Positions 53,410 to 64,000 of a DNA stretch of 64,000 nucleotides are shown one piece after another. The DNA is from Neoarius graeffei. Its lineage: Eukaryota > Chordata > Actinopteri > Siluriformes > Ariidae. Under the pieces are notes generated by a model. It saw nothing but the letters and a program-made list of their open reading frames with translations. It searched no databases and had not been told where the DNA came from. Positions within the stretch are counted from its first letter, which is position 1. Each line of letters opens with the position of its first letter. The stretch is from the NCBI RefSeq assembly GCF_027579695.1, contig NC_083577.1:92131516-92195515 (forward strand). Reading direction: 5' to 3'. A program made the position numbers and the translations under genes.

Positions 53410-55016
53410 CAAAACCCCAATTCCAAAAAAGTTGGGACAAAGTACAAATTGTAAATAAAAACAGAATGCAATGATGTGGAAGTTTCAAAATTCCATATTT
53501 TATTCAGAATAGAACATAGATGACATATCAAATGTTTAAACTGAGAAAATGTATCATTTAAAGAGAAAAATTAGGTGATTTTAAATTTCATGACAACAAC
53601 ACATCTCAAAAAAGTTGGGACAAGGCCATGTTTCCCACTGTGAGACATCCCCTTTTCTCTTTACAACAGTCTGTAAACGTCTGGGGACTGAGGAGACAAG
53701 TTGCTCAAGTTTAGGGAGAGGAATGTTAACCCATTCTTGTCTAATGTAGGATTCTAGTTGCTCAACTGTCTTAGGTCTTTTTTGTCGTATCTTCTGTTTT
53801 ATGATGCGGCAAATGTTTTCTATGGGTGAAAGATCTGGACTGCAGGCTGGCCAGTTCAGTACCCGGACCCTTCTTCTACGCAGCCATGATGCTGTAATTG
53901 ATGCAGTATGTGGTTTGGCATTGTCATGTTGGAAAATGCAAGGTCTTCCCTGAAAGAGACGTCGTCTGGATGGGAGCATATGTTGCTCTAGAACCTGGAT
54001 ATACCTTTCAGCACTGATGGTGTCTTTCCAGATGTGTAAGCTGCCCATGCCACACGCACTAATGCAACCCCATACCATCAGAGATGCAGGCTTCTGAACT
54101 GAGCGCTGATAACAACTCGGGTCGTCCTTCTCCTCTTTAGTCCGAATGACACGGCGTCCCTGATTTCCATAAAGAACTTCAAATTTTGATTCGTCTGACC
54201 ACAGAACAGTTTTCCACTTTGCCACAGTCCATTTTAAATGAGCCTTGGCCCAGAGAAGACGTCTGCGCTTCTGGATCGTGTTTAGATACGGCTTCTTCTT
54301 TGAACTATAGAGTTTTAGCTGGCGACGGCGGATGGCACGGTGAATTGTGTTCACAGATAATGTTCTCTGGAAATATTCCTGAGCCCATTTTGTGATTTCC
54401 AATACAGAAGCATGCCTGTATGTGATGCAGTGCCGTCTAAGGGCCCGAAGATCACGGGCACCCAGTATGGTTTTCCGGCCTTGACCCTTACGCACAGAGA
54501 TTCTTCCAGATTCTCTGAATCTTTTGATGATATTATGCACTGTAGATGATGATATGTTCAAACTCTTTGCAATTTTACACTGTCGAACTCCTTTCTGATA
54601 TTGCTCCACTATTTGTCGGCGCAGAATTAGGGGGATTGGTGATCCTCTTCCCATCTTTACTTCTGAGAGCCGCTGCCACTCCAAGATGCTCTTTTTATAC
54701 CCAGTCATGTTAATGACCTATTGCCAATTGACCTAATGAGTTGCAATTTGGTCCTCCAGCTGTTCCTTTTTTGTACCTTTAACTTTTCCAGCCTCTTATT
54801 GCCCCTGTCCCAACTTTTTTGAGATGTGTTGCTGTCATGAAATTTCAAATGAGCCAATATTTGGCATGAAATTTCAAAATGTCTCACTTTCGACATTTGA
54901 TATGTTGTCTATGTTCTATTGTGAATACAATATCAGTTTTTGAGATTTGTAAATTATTGCATTCCGTTTTTATTTACAATTTGTACTTTGTCCCAACTTT
55001 TTTGGAATCGGGGTTG
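53410..55016 (-). mobile_element. Tc1 family A, copy 3, full length
   Basis: Ends (C)AAAACCCCAATTCC and GGAATCGGGGTTG surround a 1.6 kb element. Subterminal direct and inverted copies of CCCAACTTTTTTGAGATGTG lie at about 53605 and 54810. One end has small mutations. The transposase frame inside is uninterrupted. Confidence 0.95.
53581..54708 (-). CDS. Tc1-type DD34E transposase, uninterrupted
   Basis: This is an open frame of 375 codons. Residues about 20-75 form the first HTH ([33 protein letters not shown]). A basic linker [10 protein letters not shown] follows, then the second HTH ([29 protein letters not shown]). The DDE core has [39 protein letters not shown] and [14 protein letters not shown]. 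The C-terminus is [10 protein letters not shown]. Tc1 transposases are usually about 340 residues, so the true start may be the inner MGRGSP (residue 20). NICRII has Cys where copy 1 has Trp. No stop or frameshift is present. Confidence 0.9.
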   Translation of the reverse strand: MTGYKKSILEWQRLSEVKMGRGSPIPLILRRQIVEQYQKGVRQCKIAKSLNISSSTVHNIIKRFRESGRISVRKGQGRKTILGARDLRALRRHCITYRHASVLEITKWAQEYFQRTLSVNTIHRAIRRRQLKLYSSKKKPYLNTIQKRRRLLWAKAHLKWTVAKWKTVLWSDESKFEVLYGNQGRRVIRTKEEKDDPSCYQRSVQKPASLMVWGCISACGMGSLHIWKDTISAERYIQVLEQHMLPSRRRLFQGRPCIFQHDNAKPHTASITASWLRRRRVRVLNWPACSPDLSPIENICRIIKQKIRQKRPKTVEQLESYIRQEWVNIPLPKLEQLVSSVPRRLQTVVKRKGDVSQWETWPCPNFFEMCCCHEI

Positions 55017-55018
55017 TA

Positions 55019-55203
55019 CATACACACATCTCATCGTTCATTAACACACTGAACTCAGGGGCCGCACATCTCACTTTACCTCGCTCATTTGCACTATTCC
55101 GCACTACCTCACCTTAACAGCTGCTAGTTTGTTTATACTGCTTATCTCATGTTTACCTGCTGTACCTCAAGTGCCCTTGAATGTTTGGTTATTTGAACCA
55201 ATT

Positions 55204-55255
<52 letters not shown>

Positions 55256-55455
55256 AGTGTTTAGTCTACGTCTAGTTCCTATCTAGAGTGTTTATACTGT
55301 TTATATTGTTGTTTGTTTTTTTCAGTTATTCTATTTTTTTATTTATTGCATTGCCTGTTTGCACCGTGGGTCAGAGAGGACTGAAATTTCATCTGTGCTG
55401 TATGTCGAGCATGTATAGCATATTTGACAATAAAGTTGACTTGACTTGACTTGAC
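55019..55455 (+). mobile_element. LINE 3' fragment, second part (3' UTR and tail)
   Basis: Contains a (TG)n run (55205-55252), the phrase TTTGCACCGTGGGTCAGAGA, and ends GACAATAAAGTTGACTTGAC with a short (TTGAC)n tail. Such a short tandem tail is typical of L2/Rex-group LINEs. Confidence 0.75.
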
Positions 55456-56193
55456 AAAGGTATGTTTGGAGAAAAAAGGGCGCCAAATTCCAGGAAAAGA
55501 ACACCTCTCCAACTCTGAAGCCTGGGTGTGGATCGATCATGCTTTGGGGTTGTGTTGCAGCCAGTGGCACAGGGCACATTTCATTAGTCGAGGGAAGCAT
55601 GGGTTCGAATAAATACCAGCAAACATCACACCATCTGTAAAAAAGTTGAAGTTAAAAAGAGGGCGGGTCCTACAATAAGACGATGATCCAAAACACACCT
55701 CGAAATCTACAATGGAATACCTCAAGAGGCACAAGCTGAAGGTTTTGCCCGGGCCCTCACAGTCCCCTGACCTAAACATCATTGAAAATCTGTGGATAGA
55801 TCTCAAAAGAGCAGTGCATGCAAGACAGCCCAGGAAACTTGTAGAACTGGAAGCCTTTTGCAAGGACGAATGTGTGAAAATCCCCCAGGTAAGAACTGAA
55901 AGATTATTAGCTGGCTGCAAAAAGTGTTTACAAGCTGTGATACTTGCCAAAGGGGGGGTTACTAGGTACTAACCATGCAGGGTGCCCAAACTTTTGCTTC
56001 GGGCCCTTTTTCTTTTTTTGTCATTTTGAAAATGTAAAAGATGAAAATAAAAAAATAGTTTTTGCTTAAAATATAAAGGGAATGAGTCATCTTTAACTTT
56101 ATGCCTTTTGGAGATCATTTCATCTTCAACTTGCTTAACTGTTCACAGTAACAGCAATTTTGAATGGGGTGCCCAAACTTTTGCATACCACTG

Positions 56194-58009
56194 TATATTA
56201 TTGGATAAAACCCAAAATTTACCTGTTCAGTTTACTGTCATAAGTGTTACACGTTCTCGAAGCAGAAGTCCTCTCGTTTTCAACAGAACCAAAGACACCA
56301 CGATGGCACACACACTGGTTCACTCGATTTTCTTTTTAAAAATAATGTACTGGTTTACACTGAACTTATCACAAAGGTTTAGTGTTCATGTTATTTCTGA
56401 TATAAAAGTTATACAGCCTGTAGATGACGCTACGCAGTGGTGAAAGGGTTAATTAAATCCTGTTAAATTGAATCTGAATTTCCTCAGTGTGAACGCTGAC
56501 ATGTCTTTTGAACTTCAGGCCACAGCTGATATGAACGTGTGCATTTTAGACATCGTTCATACATTTCTTCATATATCATACCCAAGACTTTTTAAAAAAT
56601 CTAATTCTTTGACAAATTTTCCAGACCTTCGATGCTCAGAGACCTTCGTATGATGACGTGGTGTTGACTAATCTTTCTGGAGAGAACGGATTAGTTTTCC
56701 GACCCCTACTAGTAGGTGTGCTGACAGGAGGAAAGGTGGGACGTCTGAAGGATGGAGATCTGTGTTGAGGTCATGAAGGACAGTTAGGAAGTGGACTAGG
56801 AGTTATATGAGCTATATCAGAGGCGTCTAACTACACTCCTGCAGGGCTGACCGTTCTCACCATCGCTCTCTCGTTCTTGTGCTGTTTAATGTGAAAGATT
56901 GATGGCACACCAAAAACAGTGCAAATCCGTGCACCAGCTTGTCATGGGGTTTCAGCTATGACGTAACGTTAAACGGCATGCTGCCGTGGCCCTGCAGGAG
57001 TCGAAAGTTAGACCGTCTCCATCGACAGGTTTGGCGTTGACGTCAAAGATTAATTCCCGGAGCACAAGATTTCTCATTATGGTCGAGATTACATGTATGT
57101 TTGCTCCATATTTCTACTAAGGAGGCAAAGTGTAAAACAATACTTATGGTTTTTCAGTCAAGATTATAAGCATCATGACCAAAAAAAAGTAATTAAAAGA
57201 AACAAATAAATAAATAACTAAATAAATAAATAATCTGACAGGTTAAGTTTACAGCATATACACTGGCAGGCACACTGTGATATTGGGAGCTCAGTGTGCC
57301 GTGGCTTGTTTCAGTGAGGGGAGGAATGAGGAAATAATGGAAAGGAAAAGATTACCAACGTCATTGACCTGCTGCAGCAGTCAAAAAATCCCACAGTTCC
57401 TACGTCTGTAAAATATGCAACAACATAAAGAAAAAAAGCATACAGAGAAAGCCTTTATCACCACATTGCACACGGCAGCCCGCATGGAGCACTCGCGGCA
57501 GGAGGGGAGAAATTCTCATGCGGTAACATGGTAGAAAAGGATCCTACGGAAAACAGCAAAAGCAGCTCCCACAGACAGTTCAACAGGGCGAGCACTCACT
57601 CTTTCTCTCGCTCTCTCACACACACACACTTCAATCGTTCAGTCATTCACAAGTAATCAATATGACATAATCGAGCACATGATGAATAAACATGACTGGG
57701 TGAGGGGAAAGTGTTTAAAGCCCGGTGTGTAGTTCTGGAAAATTGTAGGATGAATTTTTGGAATGAGCTTTTTGTCGTACTTCCTGTTTCATGATCAAAC
57801 ATGAAAACCCAACACGAATGACAGGATGCTGTGGTAAGTCAGTGAAGGTGCCAATGGAGTAATGGAGGACAGATTATTGCTCTAATGCTGCTGGATCATG
57901 TGGACTTGAATGGACAAATAAATCACAGCTCTCAAATTATTTCCTTTTTTCTAAACAAACCTGGTGCATATATTTAACAATTATTCACCAAAGGTGAAGT
58001 GAATATGGG
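56194..58009. other. gls intron without a recognised gene
   Basis: Mixed unique-looking sequence with a few (AAAT)n and CA runs. No frame with motifs and no missing glutaminase exon was found. Confidence 0.5.
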
Positions 58010-58146
58010 TGAATAATAACGGAGACGAAGTCGAGGTTATTATTCCCCGATATTCACTGAGCCTGAGGTGCAGAATTGTTTTATTACAAATATACAGGTG
58101 ATTATTTTTAAAAAATAATTTATTTCAAACTTCAAAAGCTTTATAC

Positions 58147-58572
58147 TGTCAGAAATGGTAGGCACTTATGGAAGCAGTTGCAGGGGAGAGCGGGTGCATC
58201 GCAAACTGGTAAACAAAGCCAAATTGAGAGCCAAACTCGTAGTCAGAGGAAAGCCAGGGGTCAAGAGATGTGCAGACAGACTATAGTGGACTAGACGAAT
58301 AATCGGCATCAGAAACAAACGAAACCGGAGTCAGAGTCACAGGAAATCAACACAAGAAACAACGGCTCGGCAGGGTCAGGTAGTAACACGCGGAGTGATG
58401 CTTCGCACTGACAGGTTGGAGTTTGAGTCCTTAAGTACTCTAGTTAATGAAATGTAGGTGTGGTGATTATTAGAATTCTGGAGGAGGGCCATGAGGTGTT
58501 TGGGAGCTGTAGTCCATGGCAGCCATGTTTGGAGGCTGCCACAAACTCTAGTTGCTAGCACTGTGTGTGACA
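58147..58572 (-). repeat. 3' LTR of the chromovirus
   Basis: 426 bp bounded by TGTCAG...GTGACA (TG...CA on both strands). It is near-identical in layout to 62688-63115, with roughly 90 percent identity by eye. A purine tract (CCTTTTGGGGGGGGTTC on the minus strand) lies just inside it, as expected for the 3' LTR of a minus-strand element. Confidence 0.9.
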
Positions 58573-59930
58573 GAACCCCCCCCAAAAGGCACTAACTCCA
58601 GGAGCATTTCATTTTCTGGGACACCTGCGTTTTCTGGGTGCTGGTTTCTCCAGATGACTGGTGTGGAACTCTTGGGCGAGTAGTGGGTTCAGGATGTCCT
58701 TAGCTTGGACCCAGCTGTATTCCTCAGGTCTGTAGCCCTCCTGGTCCACCAGATACTCAGCAGGAGTTGAGAATCTTGTGTACCCAACATACCTGTTGTC
58801 CCTCCAGGTCACGTGGTGTGGGTGGTTCTGTGCTCAGTGTGCTTGTTGCTAATGGACTTGGAATAGCTGGCTTTAGACATGATCCATGGAATGTTATGAA
58901 CATACAGCAGTGTTGAGGGAGTTCTAGTTTGTACGAGACCTTGTTTATTTGTTGAAGGATCGTGAAAGGTCCGATGTATCTGGCACTAAGTTGCAGGTGT
59001 TGGGCCCTCATAGGTCCTTGGTGGAAACCTAGACTCTGTCTCTTAGAGCATACGCAGGCGTCTCCCATCTGTGCTCATATGCATAGTACTTCTATCTTTG
59101 GGCCACCTGTTCAAGACATTAGTGGATGCTCTCCTATATACTTTCACCTCGCTGGAAACAGGTATCGACGGTTGGGATGTTTGTGGGAGAGTCGTCCCAG
59201 GGAAATAACAGTGACTGGTATCCAAACATATACTGGAATGGGGTGAGCTGTATGGCTGAGTGTTTGAGGGAGTTCTGGGTGTATTCGGCCCATGGGAGAA
59301 TCTGGGCCCAATCCTTAGGCTTTTCAAGACAGAATACCTTTAAAAAGCCTCGTATTTCCTGGTTTGCTCTTTCCACTTGGACACTGGATTGGTGGTGGTA
59401 GCCAGAGGTTAGGTTTACTGCTACCCCCAGCTTGTCCATGAACTTTGACCATAATCTGGATGTAAATTGTGGGCCCCTATCACTCACTATGTCTTCCAGG
59501 ATACCAAAGTACTGGAAGATGTGTGTGAACATTAATTCTGCTGTTTCAAATACTGTGGGTAAAGCCGGCCAACGGAATGAGGTGGAGGATTTTGGAGAAT
59601 TGTTCAATGATTACCATGATTATTGTGTAACCCTGTGAATTGGGCAGATTGGTGATGAAATATACGGCAATGTGAGACCAAGAGCATTGAGGGTAGTGGC
59701 ATGAGCTTGCCTGCTGGCATAGACTGGGGTATCTTGGCATGGGTGCATGTGGCACAGGAAGAAATGAATTAATTGATTTCTGAGAGCGTGTTCTCCCACC
59801 AGTATTTTATCTTGAGTAATTGATATGTGTGATGGTTGTTGGGATGTCCTGTGGCTAGTGATGAGCATGCCCAAGTGATGAGGCAGCCCTGAAGTTACTG
59901 AGGAACAAAAGTTAAACCAGGGGGACATGT
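58573..59930 (-). pseudogene. Chromovirus integrase with chromodomain, broken
   Basis: In minus-strand order, a zinc-binding region with frameshifts (59620-59928) is followed by [17 protein letters not shown], where the first catalytic Asp of the integrase core is replaced by Tyr. DIVSDRGPQFTSRLWSKFMD then has the second Asp, and SGYHHQSSVQVERANQEIRG the Glu. After another break come the C-terminal beta region (YIGPFTILQQINKVSYKLEL) and a chromodomain-like end, [20 protein letters not shown] then DILNP. The chromodomain places it in the Ty3/Gypsy chromovirus group. Confidence 0.85.
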
Positions 59931-61900
59931 TTTGGGGATGTTGCGGGGTTGTGCTTGAGCCAGTTCTTTGTTAAACTCCCAAATGAGGGCATTAATAAAA
60001 CACTGGGGGGGGAGGGGTGCAATAGGTGTGGATTCTTGGTTGGAGGAAGTGGAGGAATGAATTCTTGAAAGGGCATGAGTCTTAGTATTCCTGGATCCAG
60101 GTCGGTAGGAGATAGAGAACTGAAAGCGAGTAAAGAATAGGGCCAAACGCACCTGATGAGGATTCAGTCTCTGGGCTGATTTCAGATATTCTAGGTTCTT
60201 GTGATCTGTGAGTGACAAAGAGGTGTATGGCTCCCTTGAGCCAGTATCTCCATTCCTCCAGGGCTAGTTTGATGGCCAAGAGCTCCGTTATCGATGTTGT
60301 AATTTTGTTCTGCTGGGGTAAGTTTTCTAAAGAAATAATGCCACAGGATGCACTTTGGGTCTTTCTCTGAAGCACTGAGACAATAGACTGCCTACTCCTG
60401 AGTTTGAAGAGTCTACCTCTATAGTAAATGGTTTTGCAGGGTCTGGTTGCTTGAGAATGGGTGCGGTGGTGAAGGCTGACTTGAGCTGGGCGAAGGCATC
60501 CTCTGCCCCTTGGTTCCATCGGAGCCACTTGGGTCCCTTTTTGAATAATGTAAAGAGGGGAGTGGCCATGGTGCTAAAGCCCCGGATGAACCTCTGATAA
60601 AAGTTGGCAAAACCCAGGAACCGTTGAAGCTCCTTTACTGTGGTGGGTGTGGGCCATGTTGTGACTGTGGCTACCTTGTCATGCTAACTCTCCTTGCTTT
60701 GATCACATAACCCAGGAACAAGATCTGTGAAGCATAGAATTCGCATTTCTATGCCTTCGCATACAAATGGTTGTCAAGGAGCCGGGACAGCACAGTTCTA
60801 ATGTGTTTCATACGATTTTCCTTGTGTGGGGAGTATATTTAGATGTCATCAACTTAAGCAATGATGTAACAGCCCAGCATGTCTCTAAGAACGTTGCTGA
60901 TAAAACACTGAAATACAGTGGGTGCACAAGGTAGCCCATATGGCACTACACAGTACTCAAAGTGCCCAGAAATGGCGCTGAATGCTGTCTTCCATTCATC
61001 CCCCCCTCACGGATACACATCAGGCTGTAGGCACTCCTTAGGTCCAGTTTCATGAATATACAGGCTGACTGAAGCTGTTCTAGAGCCAACAGTACCAGTG
61101 GATATGGATACTTAACAGTGATTTGATTGAGTCCTTGGTAGTCAATGAAGGGCCTAATTCCCCCCCTCTTTACAAAGAAGAATCCTGTAGATGCAGGTGA
61201 CATGGAAGGTCAAATATAGCCTTGTTGTAGGGCCTCTTGTATGTACTCCTCCAGACCATACTGTTTAGCGAGGGGCAAGGGGTATATGCGACAGCATGGT
61301 GGTATGGTGCCTGGGAAGAGGTCTATCACACAATAGTAAGGTCTGTGTGGAGTCAGCCAACTGGCCTTTCTCTTGCTGAAAGCTTCCTTAAGCTCATGGT
61401 AGCAGGTAAGGACGTGCTCAGTGCCACCTGGTGCCCGGCTTTCCACAGGGTGATCCAGGGTAGGTGAAGGCAATGCTGTTGACAGGCGGGTGACCAACAG
61501 AGGATCTCGCTGCGTTACCAGGAAATGAGAGGGTCATGCAGTTGTAACCAGGGAAACCCCAGAGCAATGGCTTGGCTTTTAGTACGAGTCATGAACAGGG
61601 ATATGGTTTCTTTATGCAAGGCACCAACCTGAGTCTCCAGGGGTAGTGTATGGGTATTGATGAACCCCTTCCCAATGGGTCCACCATCAGTAGCCTGGAG
61701 GCCTATGGGTTGTGGGAGTTCTTGCATGGGCAACTGGAGTCTTTGAACAACCTTGCAGTTGATGAAATTGCCCGCGCCCTCGGAGTCTATCAGAGCGGAA
61801 CGAGTATGGCAGGACTCAGATTTAAGAACACCCTTAACTTGAGGAATAGGTGTGGTGAAGTAGTTTTGGAACTCACCAGGGAAGTGGTGATGTCGGTTGA
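59931..61900 (-). pseudogene. Chromovirus protease, reverse transcriptase and RNase H, broken
   Basis: The protease begins with ALIDSEGAGNFIN near 61780 and continues through 61515. The reverse transcriptase follows: RPYYCVIDLFPGTIPP, then [29 protein letters not shown] with the first catalytic Asp, and a VDDI motif near 60850 flanked by stops. The connection reads [20 protein letters not shown], and the RNase H has [18 protein letters not shown]. Many stops and frameshifts exist. The gene order PR-RT-RH-IN is that of Ty3/Gypsy. Confidence 0.87.
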
Positions 61901-62687
61901 GTGCCTCCCACTGTTGTCACGTCTCTGGGGATTGGGAGGTCAGAAAGGGCAGTGAGCCAGGAGGTGACCAGATCCTTCACAGTAGTAACACAGGCCTTCT
62001 CTTTGTCTTCCTCTCATTTGGACTGTGGCATGCAAGTGTTGTAAACCTCCATGGGCGTGGGAGGCAGGGTAAGTTGGTTGCTGCCCGGGGAACTCTGTAG
62101 GAACTGCCTGTTATGGAAGAGATTGTCCAACCTGATGGCCAGGTCGATAAGAGTTGAGGGTCTGCTGGCCATTATGGCACGCTAAGGATGAGTGGGTCTC
62201 AGCCTTGGCGGAACACAGCTTACAGAGTTGGTTATTTCCAGCTGCTCCCTGCAGGGAGAGAGTGGAACTTGAGCGCATATTTGGCCACTCGTCTTTCTCC
62301 CTGTTGAATAGTCAGGAGGAGTTTTTCCACCAACCACCACACCCTCGGGCTGATGATCGAACACTCTCATAGCATTTTTCTGGAGAGCAGGTTAATGAAT
62401 TGAGAGCGCTTTTGCTGTCAGATTGTGCTGTGAAAAAGTGTGAACACTGAAGTAGGAACTCCTTACATTCCAAAACTTCTCAGGAGAATTTATCCGGCCA
62501 GGGCACAAGTGTAGATGGGTTGAGAGTGGGTGCGTTCGGAGGGCCTGTGATACAGTAGTGGTGAGTTGGGAGTTATGCTGTCCAAATCACTCAACACCTG
62601 CTAATGTTCACTTAACAATTGTCCCTTTGCTGAAAGAGTAGTTTGCTTCGTCTGCGCTGCTGTGTCCATGCTGTGGGCAAAGTATCC
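61901..62687 (-). pseudogene. Chromovirus gag, broken
   Basis: A start MDTAAQTKQTTLSAKG lies 19 bases inside the 5' LTR, at about 62669. The frame soon hits a stop. Near 61965-62010 a CCHC zinc knuckle is visible (CYYCEGSGHLLAHC: Cys-x2-Cys-x4-His-x4-Cys). The stretch between is frameshifted. The base run GGATACTTTGCCCACAGC right after the LTR is the primer-binding position. Confidence 0.75.
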
Positions 62688-63115
62688 TGTCAGGAATGGC
62701 AGGCATTTACAGAAGCAGTTGCAGGGGAGAGCAGGTACATCGCAAACTGGTAAACAAAGCCAAATTGAGAGCCAAATTTGTAGTCAGGGGAAGCCAGGGG
62801 TCGAGAGATGTGCAGACAGACTATAATAGACTAGACAAATAATCAGAGTCAGAAACAAACGAAACCAGAGTCAGAGTCACAGGAAGTCAACACAAGAAAC
62901 AACGGCTCAGCAGGGTCAGGTAGTAACACGCTGAGTGATACTTTGCACTGACAGGTTGGAGTTTGAGTCCTTAGGTACTCTAGTTAATGGAGGGCAGGTG
63001 CAACGATGATTAGAATTCCACAGAGGGAGGGCAGTGAGGTGTTTGGGAGTTGTAGTCCATGGCGGCCACGTTTGGAGGCAGTTATGAATTCTGGTTGCTA
63101 GCACTATGTGTGACA
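62688..63115 (-). repeat. 5' LTR of the chromovirus
   Basis: Second LTR copy, TGTCAGGAATGG to TGTGTGACA. The five bases outside the two LTRs are TATAC (left) and CATGC (right). The empty site inferred from the other TIR-element copy has TATAC, so the right duplicate seems to have mutated. Confidence 0.9.
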
Positions 63116-63207
63116 CATGCAAATGTAGTAAAGGTGCGGCGCAGACTTGTGTCACTTATCTACGTCGACTCACATAAAATACTTTGTTTTTAAATCAATA
63201 AAATAAA

Positions 63208-63339
63208 TCACAATCCCACGTTCCCTTTGAATAGTTTTAAACCAAACTTTGGAGCATCTTTAGTGCGTTTAGGAACAGCATTTTCTTTCATAATTTGTAA
63301 TTCTTCCTCACTTATGGTGACGAAGCGATTGGCTGCCAT
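63208..63339 (-). CDS. KIAA1958/ZMYM-like N-terminal fragment, copy 2
   Basis: The frame MAANRFVTISEEELQIMKEN then AVPKRTKDAPKFGLKLFKGN aligns with 19215-19330 with few changes. Most differences are conservative (V/I, T/S). It ends at a stop shortly after LFKG. The same family comments apply as for copy 1. Confidence 0.55.
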   Translation of the reverse strand: MAANRFVTISEEELQIMKENAVPKRTKDAPKFGLKLFKGNVGL

Positions 63340-63437
63340 TTTGCTGAGTCGCTCGAGGTGATTATTGAGAAATAGTCCATATTTCTTGACCAATCAGTAC
63401 GCACGATTTTCTATAATCACCTGTGTATTTATACTAA

Positions 63438-63850
63438 ATCTAAATCTCCCTCATCTGTCCATTTCACCTGCAGTCTGAGTTACTCTCTGTATCAGCAGTG
63501 TACAGGTCACATCACAACACTGCACACGTACCTGTACGTTCCTCTGACTACCTCAAACATAATCCTCTGACTTACCTCAATTTTTTCACCACACTGAGTC
63601 ACATTTTGGGTAAATTATTGACATTTCAAAACACTACAGAATTATTTGATTCTTTATTTGGTTACATTTGCATTTTTGATGTGATTGTCAGGTGTTCACT
63701 CAGGTTTGGCTACATACCTTAGATCATAACTGACTGAAGAACAAAATGAACCTGTTTGGTCTTATTGCAGTTAAGGACCAGATAAACAACAAGCCCAGAA
63801 ACCCAGGGCTCTTTATGTGTGTCTGTGTGACAGTCTGAGAAAGCTCATCA

Positions 63851-63907
<57 letters not shown>

Positions 63908-64000
63908 CTAAAGAGAAAAAAAATTTTTTAATGAACTAAGTATATTTCACTAAAAATGTTGATATGAAGACGTTTATTTAACATTTCTGGAAGGAGTCTC
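63438..64000. other. Right edge: no gene recognised, (CA)n run
   Basis: A (CA)n run of about 50 bases lies at 63854-63904. The last 40 bases (ATTTCTGGAAGGAGTCTC) repeat the sequence near 23570-23593. No glutaminase exon is seen. Confidence 0.55.

Larger units (their letters stand above)
52644..55972 (+). pseudogene. Tc1-type transposase of family D, decayed and split
   Basis: The 5' half carries MGSSKQLPRILNNKIIDAHK and an HTH (YKNVARCFQVAVSSDCNVIK). After stops at 52826 and 52888 it reads DLQKDLADPGVVVHCSTMQR and VLWTDEIKIELFSH with the first Asp, ending at 53150. The 3' half resumes at 55456 ([24 protein letters not shown]) and ends with SQSPDLNIIENLWIDLKRAV and AKGGVTRY. The middle Asp region near 55680 is frameshifted. 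At least four breaks exist besides the insertion. Confidence 0.85.
52266..56193 (+). mobile_element. Tc1/mariner element family D, split by a LINE and a Tc1
   Basis: CAGTGGCATGCAAAAGTTTG and the inverted CAAACTTTTGCATACCACTG occur at TA dinucleotides. Subterminal repeats AGTTTGGGCACCC extend the TIR. The internal LINE 3' fragment (53151-53409 plus 55019-55455) contains a complete Tc1 of family A (53410-55016), which makes a three-level nest. Confidence 0.92.
58010..63437 (-). mobile_element. KIAA1958-like TIR element, copy 2, split by a chromovirus
   Basis: The left part 58010-58146 holds the 3' hairpin (GTGAATATGGGTGAATAATA and partner) and the TIR word ATACAGGTGATTATT. The right part 63116-63437 holds the coding fragment and the other TIR word AATCACCTGTGTATTTATAC. 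Aligned to copy 1 on the opposite strand, the split falls within about ten bases of the Tc1 insertion there. Confidence 0.7.

Noticed and set aside
59126-59401. Plus-strand frames across 58962-59638 and 61237-62372
   Set aside because: Antisense shadows of the chromovirus pol and gag.

Overview
The window reads as a teleost fish chromosome segment. A vertebrate glutaminase gene with fish-like introns is buried in fish-type Tc1, hAT, Harbinger, L2, L1-like, chromoviral and tRNA-SINE repeats, with many long CA microsatellites. The SINE and Tc1 families suggest an otophysan such as a catfish, but that is a guess.

The only clear host protein gene is kidney-type glutaminase (gls), on the minus strand, with its 3' part in the window. 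Twelve coding exons can be placed to the base: seven shared catalytic exons (49662 down to 41772), the alternative GAC terminal exon (37447-37596), and four KGA exons with the ankyrin tail (29153 down to 10380). Phases agree throughout: the last shared exon ends in phase 0, and both the GAC exon and the first KGA exon start in phase 0, so one gene makes two C-termini (49 versus 122 residues). Exons upstream of position 49662 were not found, so the next intron is at least about 14 kb. One intron-bearing tRNA-Arg(TCT)-like gene lies at 33237-33325.

Layout: 1-6060 is an L2-like LINE split by a hAT-like element. 6911-10027 is a TIR-bearing repeat holding a THAP-domain transposon remnant. 10380-10545 is the last gls exon. 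11073-21335 is a TIR element split by an L1-like LINE, itself carrying SINEs, Tc1, hAT and a second LINE, and then by another Tc1. 21943-28690 holds Harbinger, Tc1 and hAT pieces around two gls exons. 29092-35119 holds a gls exon, a minisatellite, SINEs, two decayed Tc1 elements, the tRNA and a second THAP element. 35190-49662 is the gls core with a deleted Tc1 and a hAT element containing large AT-rich palindromes. 51030-56193 is a three-deep Tc1/LINE/Tc1 nest. 58010-63437 is another copy of the TIR element split by a decayed Ty3/Gypsy chromovirus.

The most interesting non-host signal is a pair of unrelated transposon remnants (about 8123-9835 and 33911-35119). Each keeps only the first exon of a THAP transposase at one end and the first exon of a second, inward-pointing gene at the other end. 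A TIR element with a KIAA1958/ZMYM-like N-terminus is also present in two internal copies, both hit by later insertions at almost the same site.
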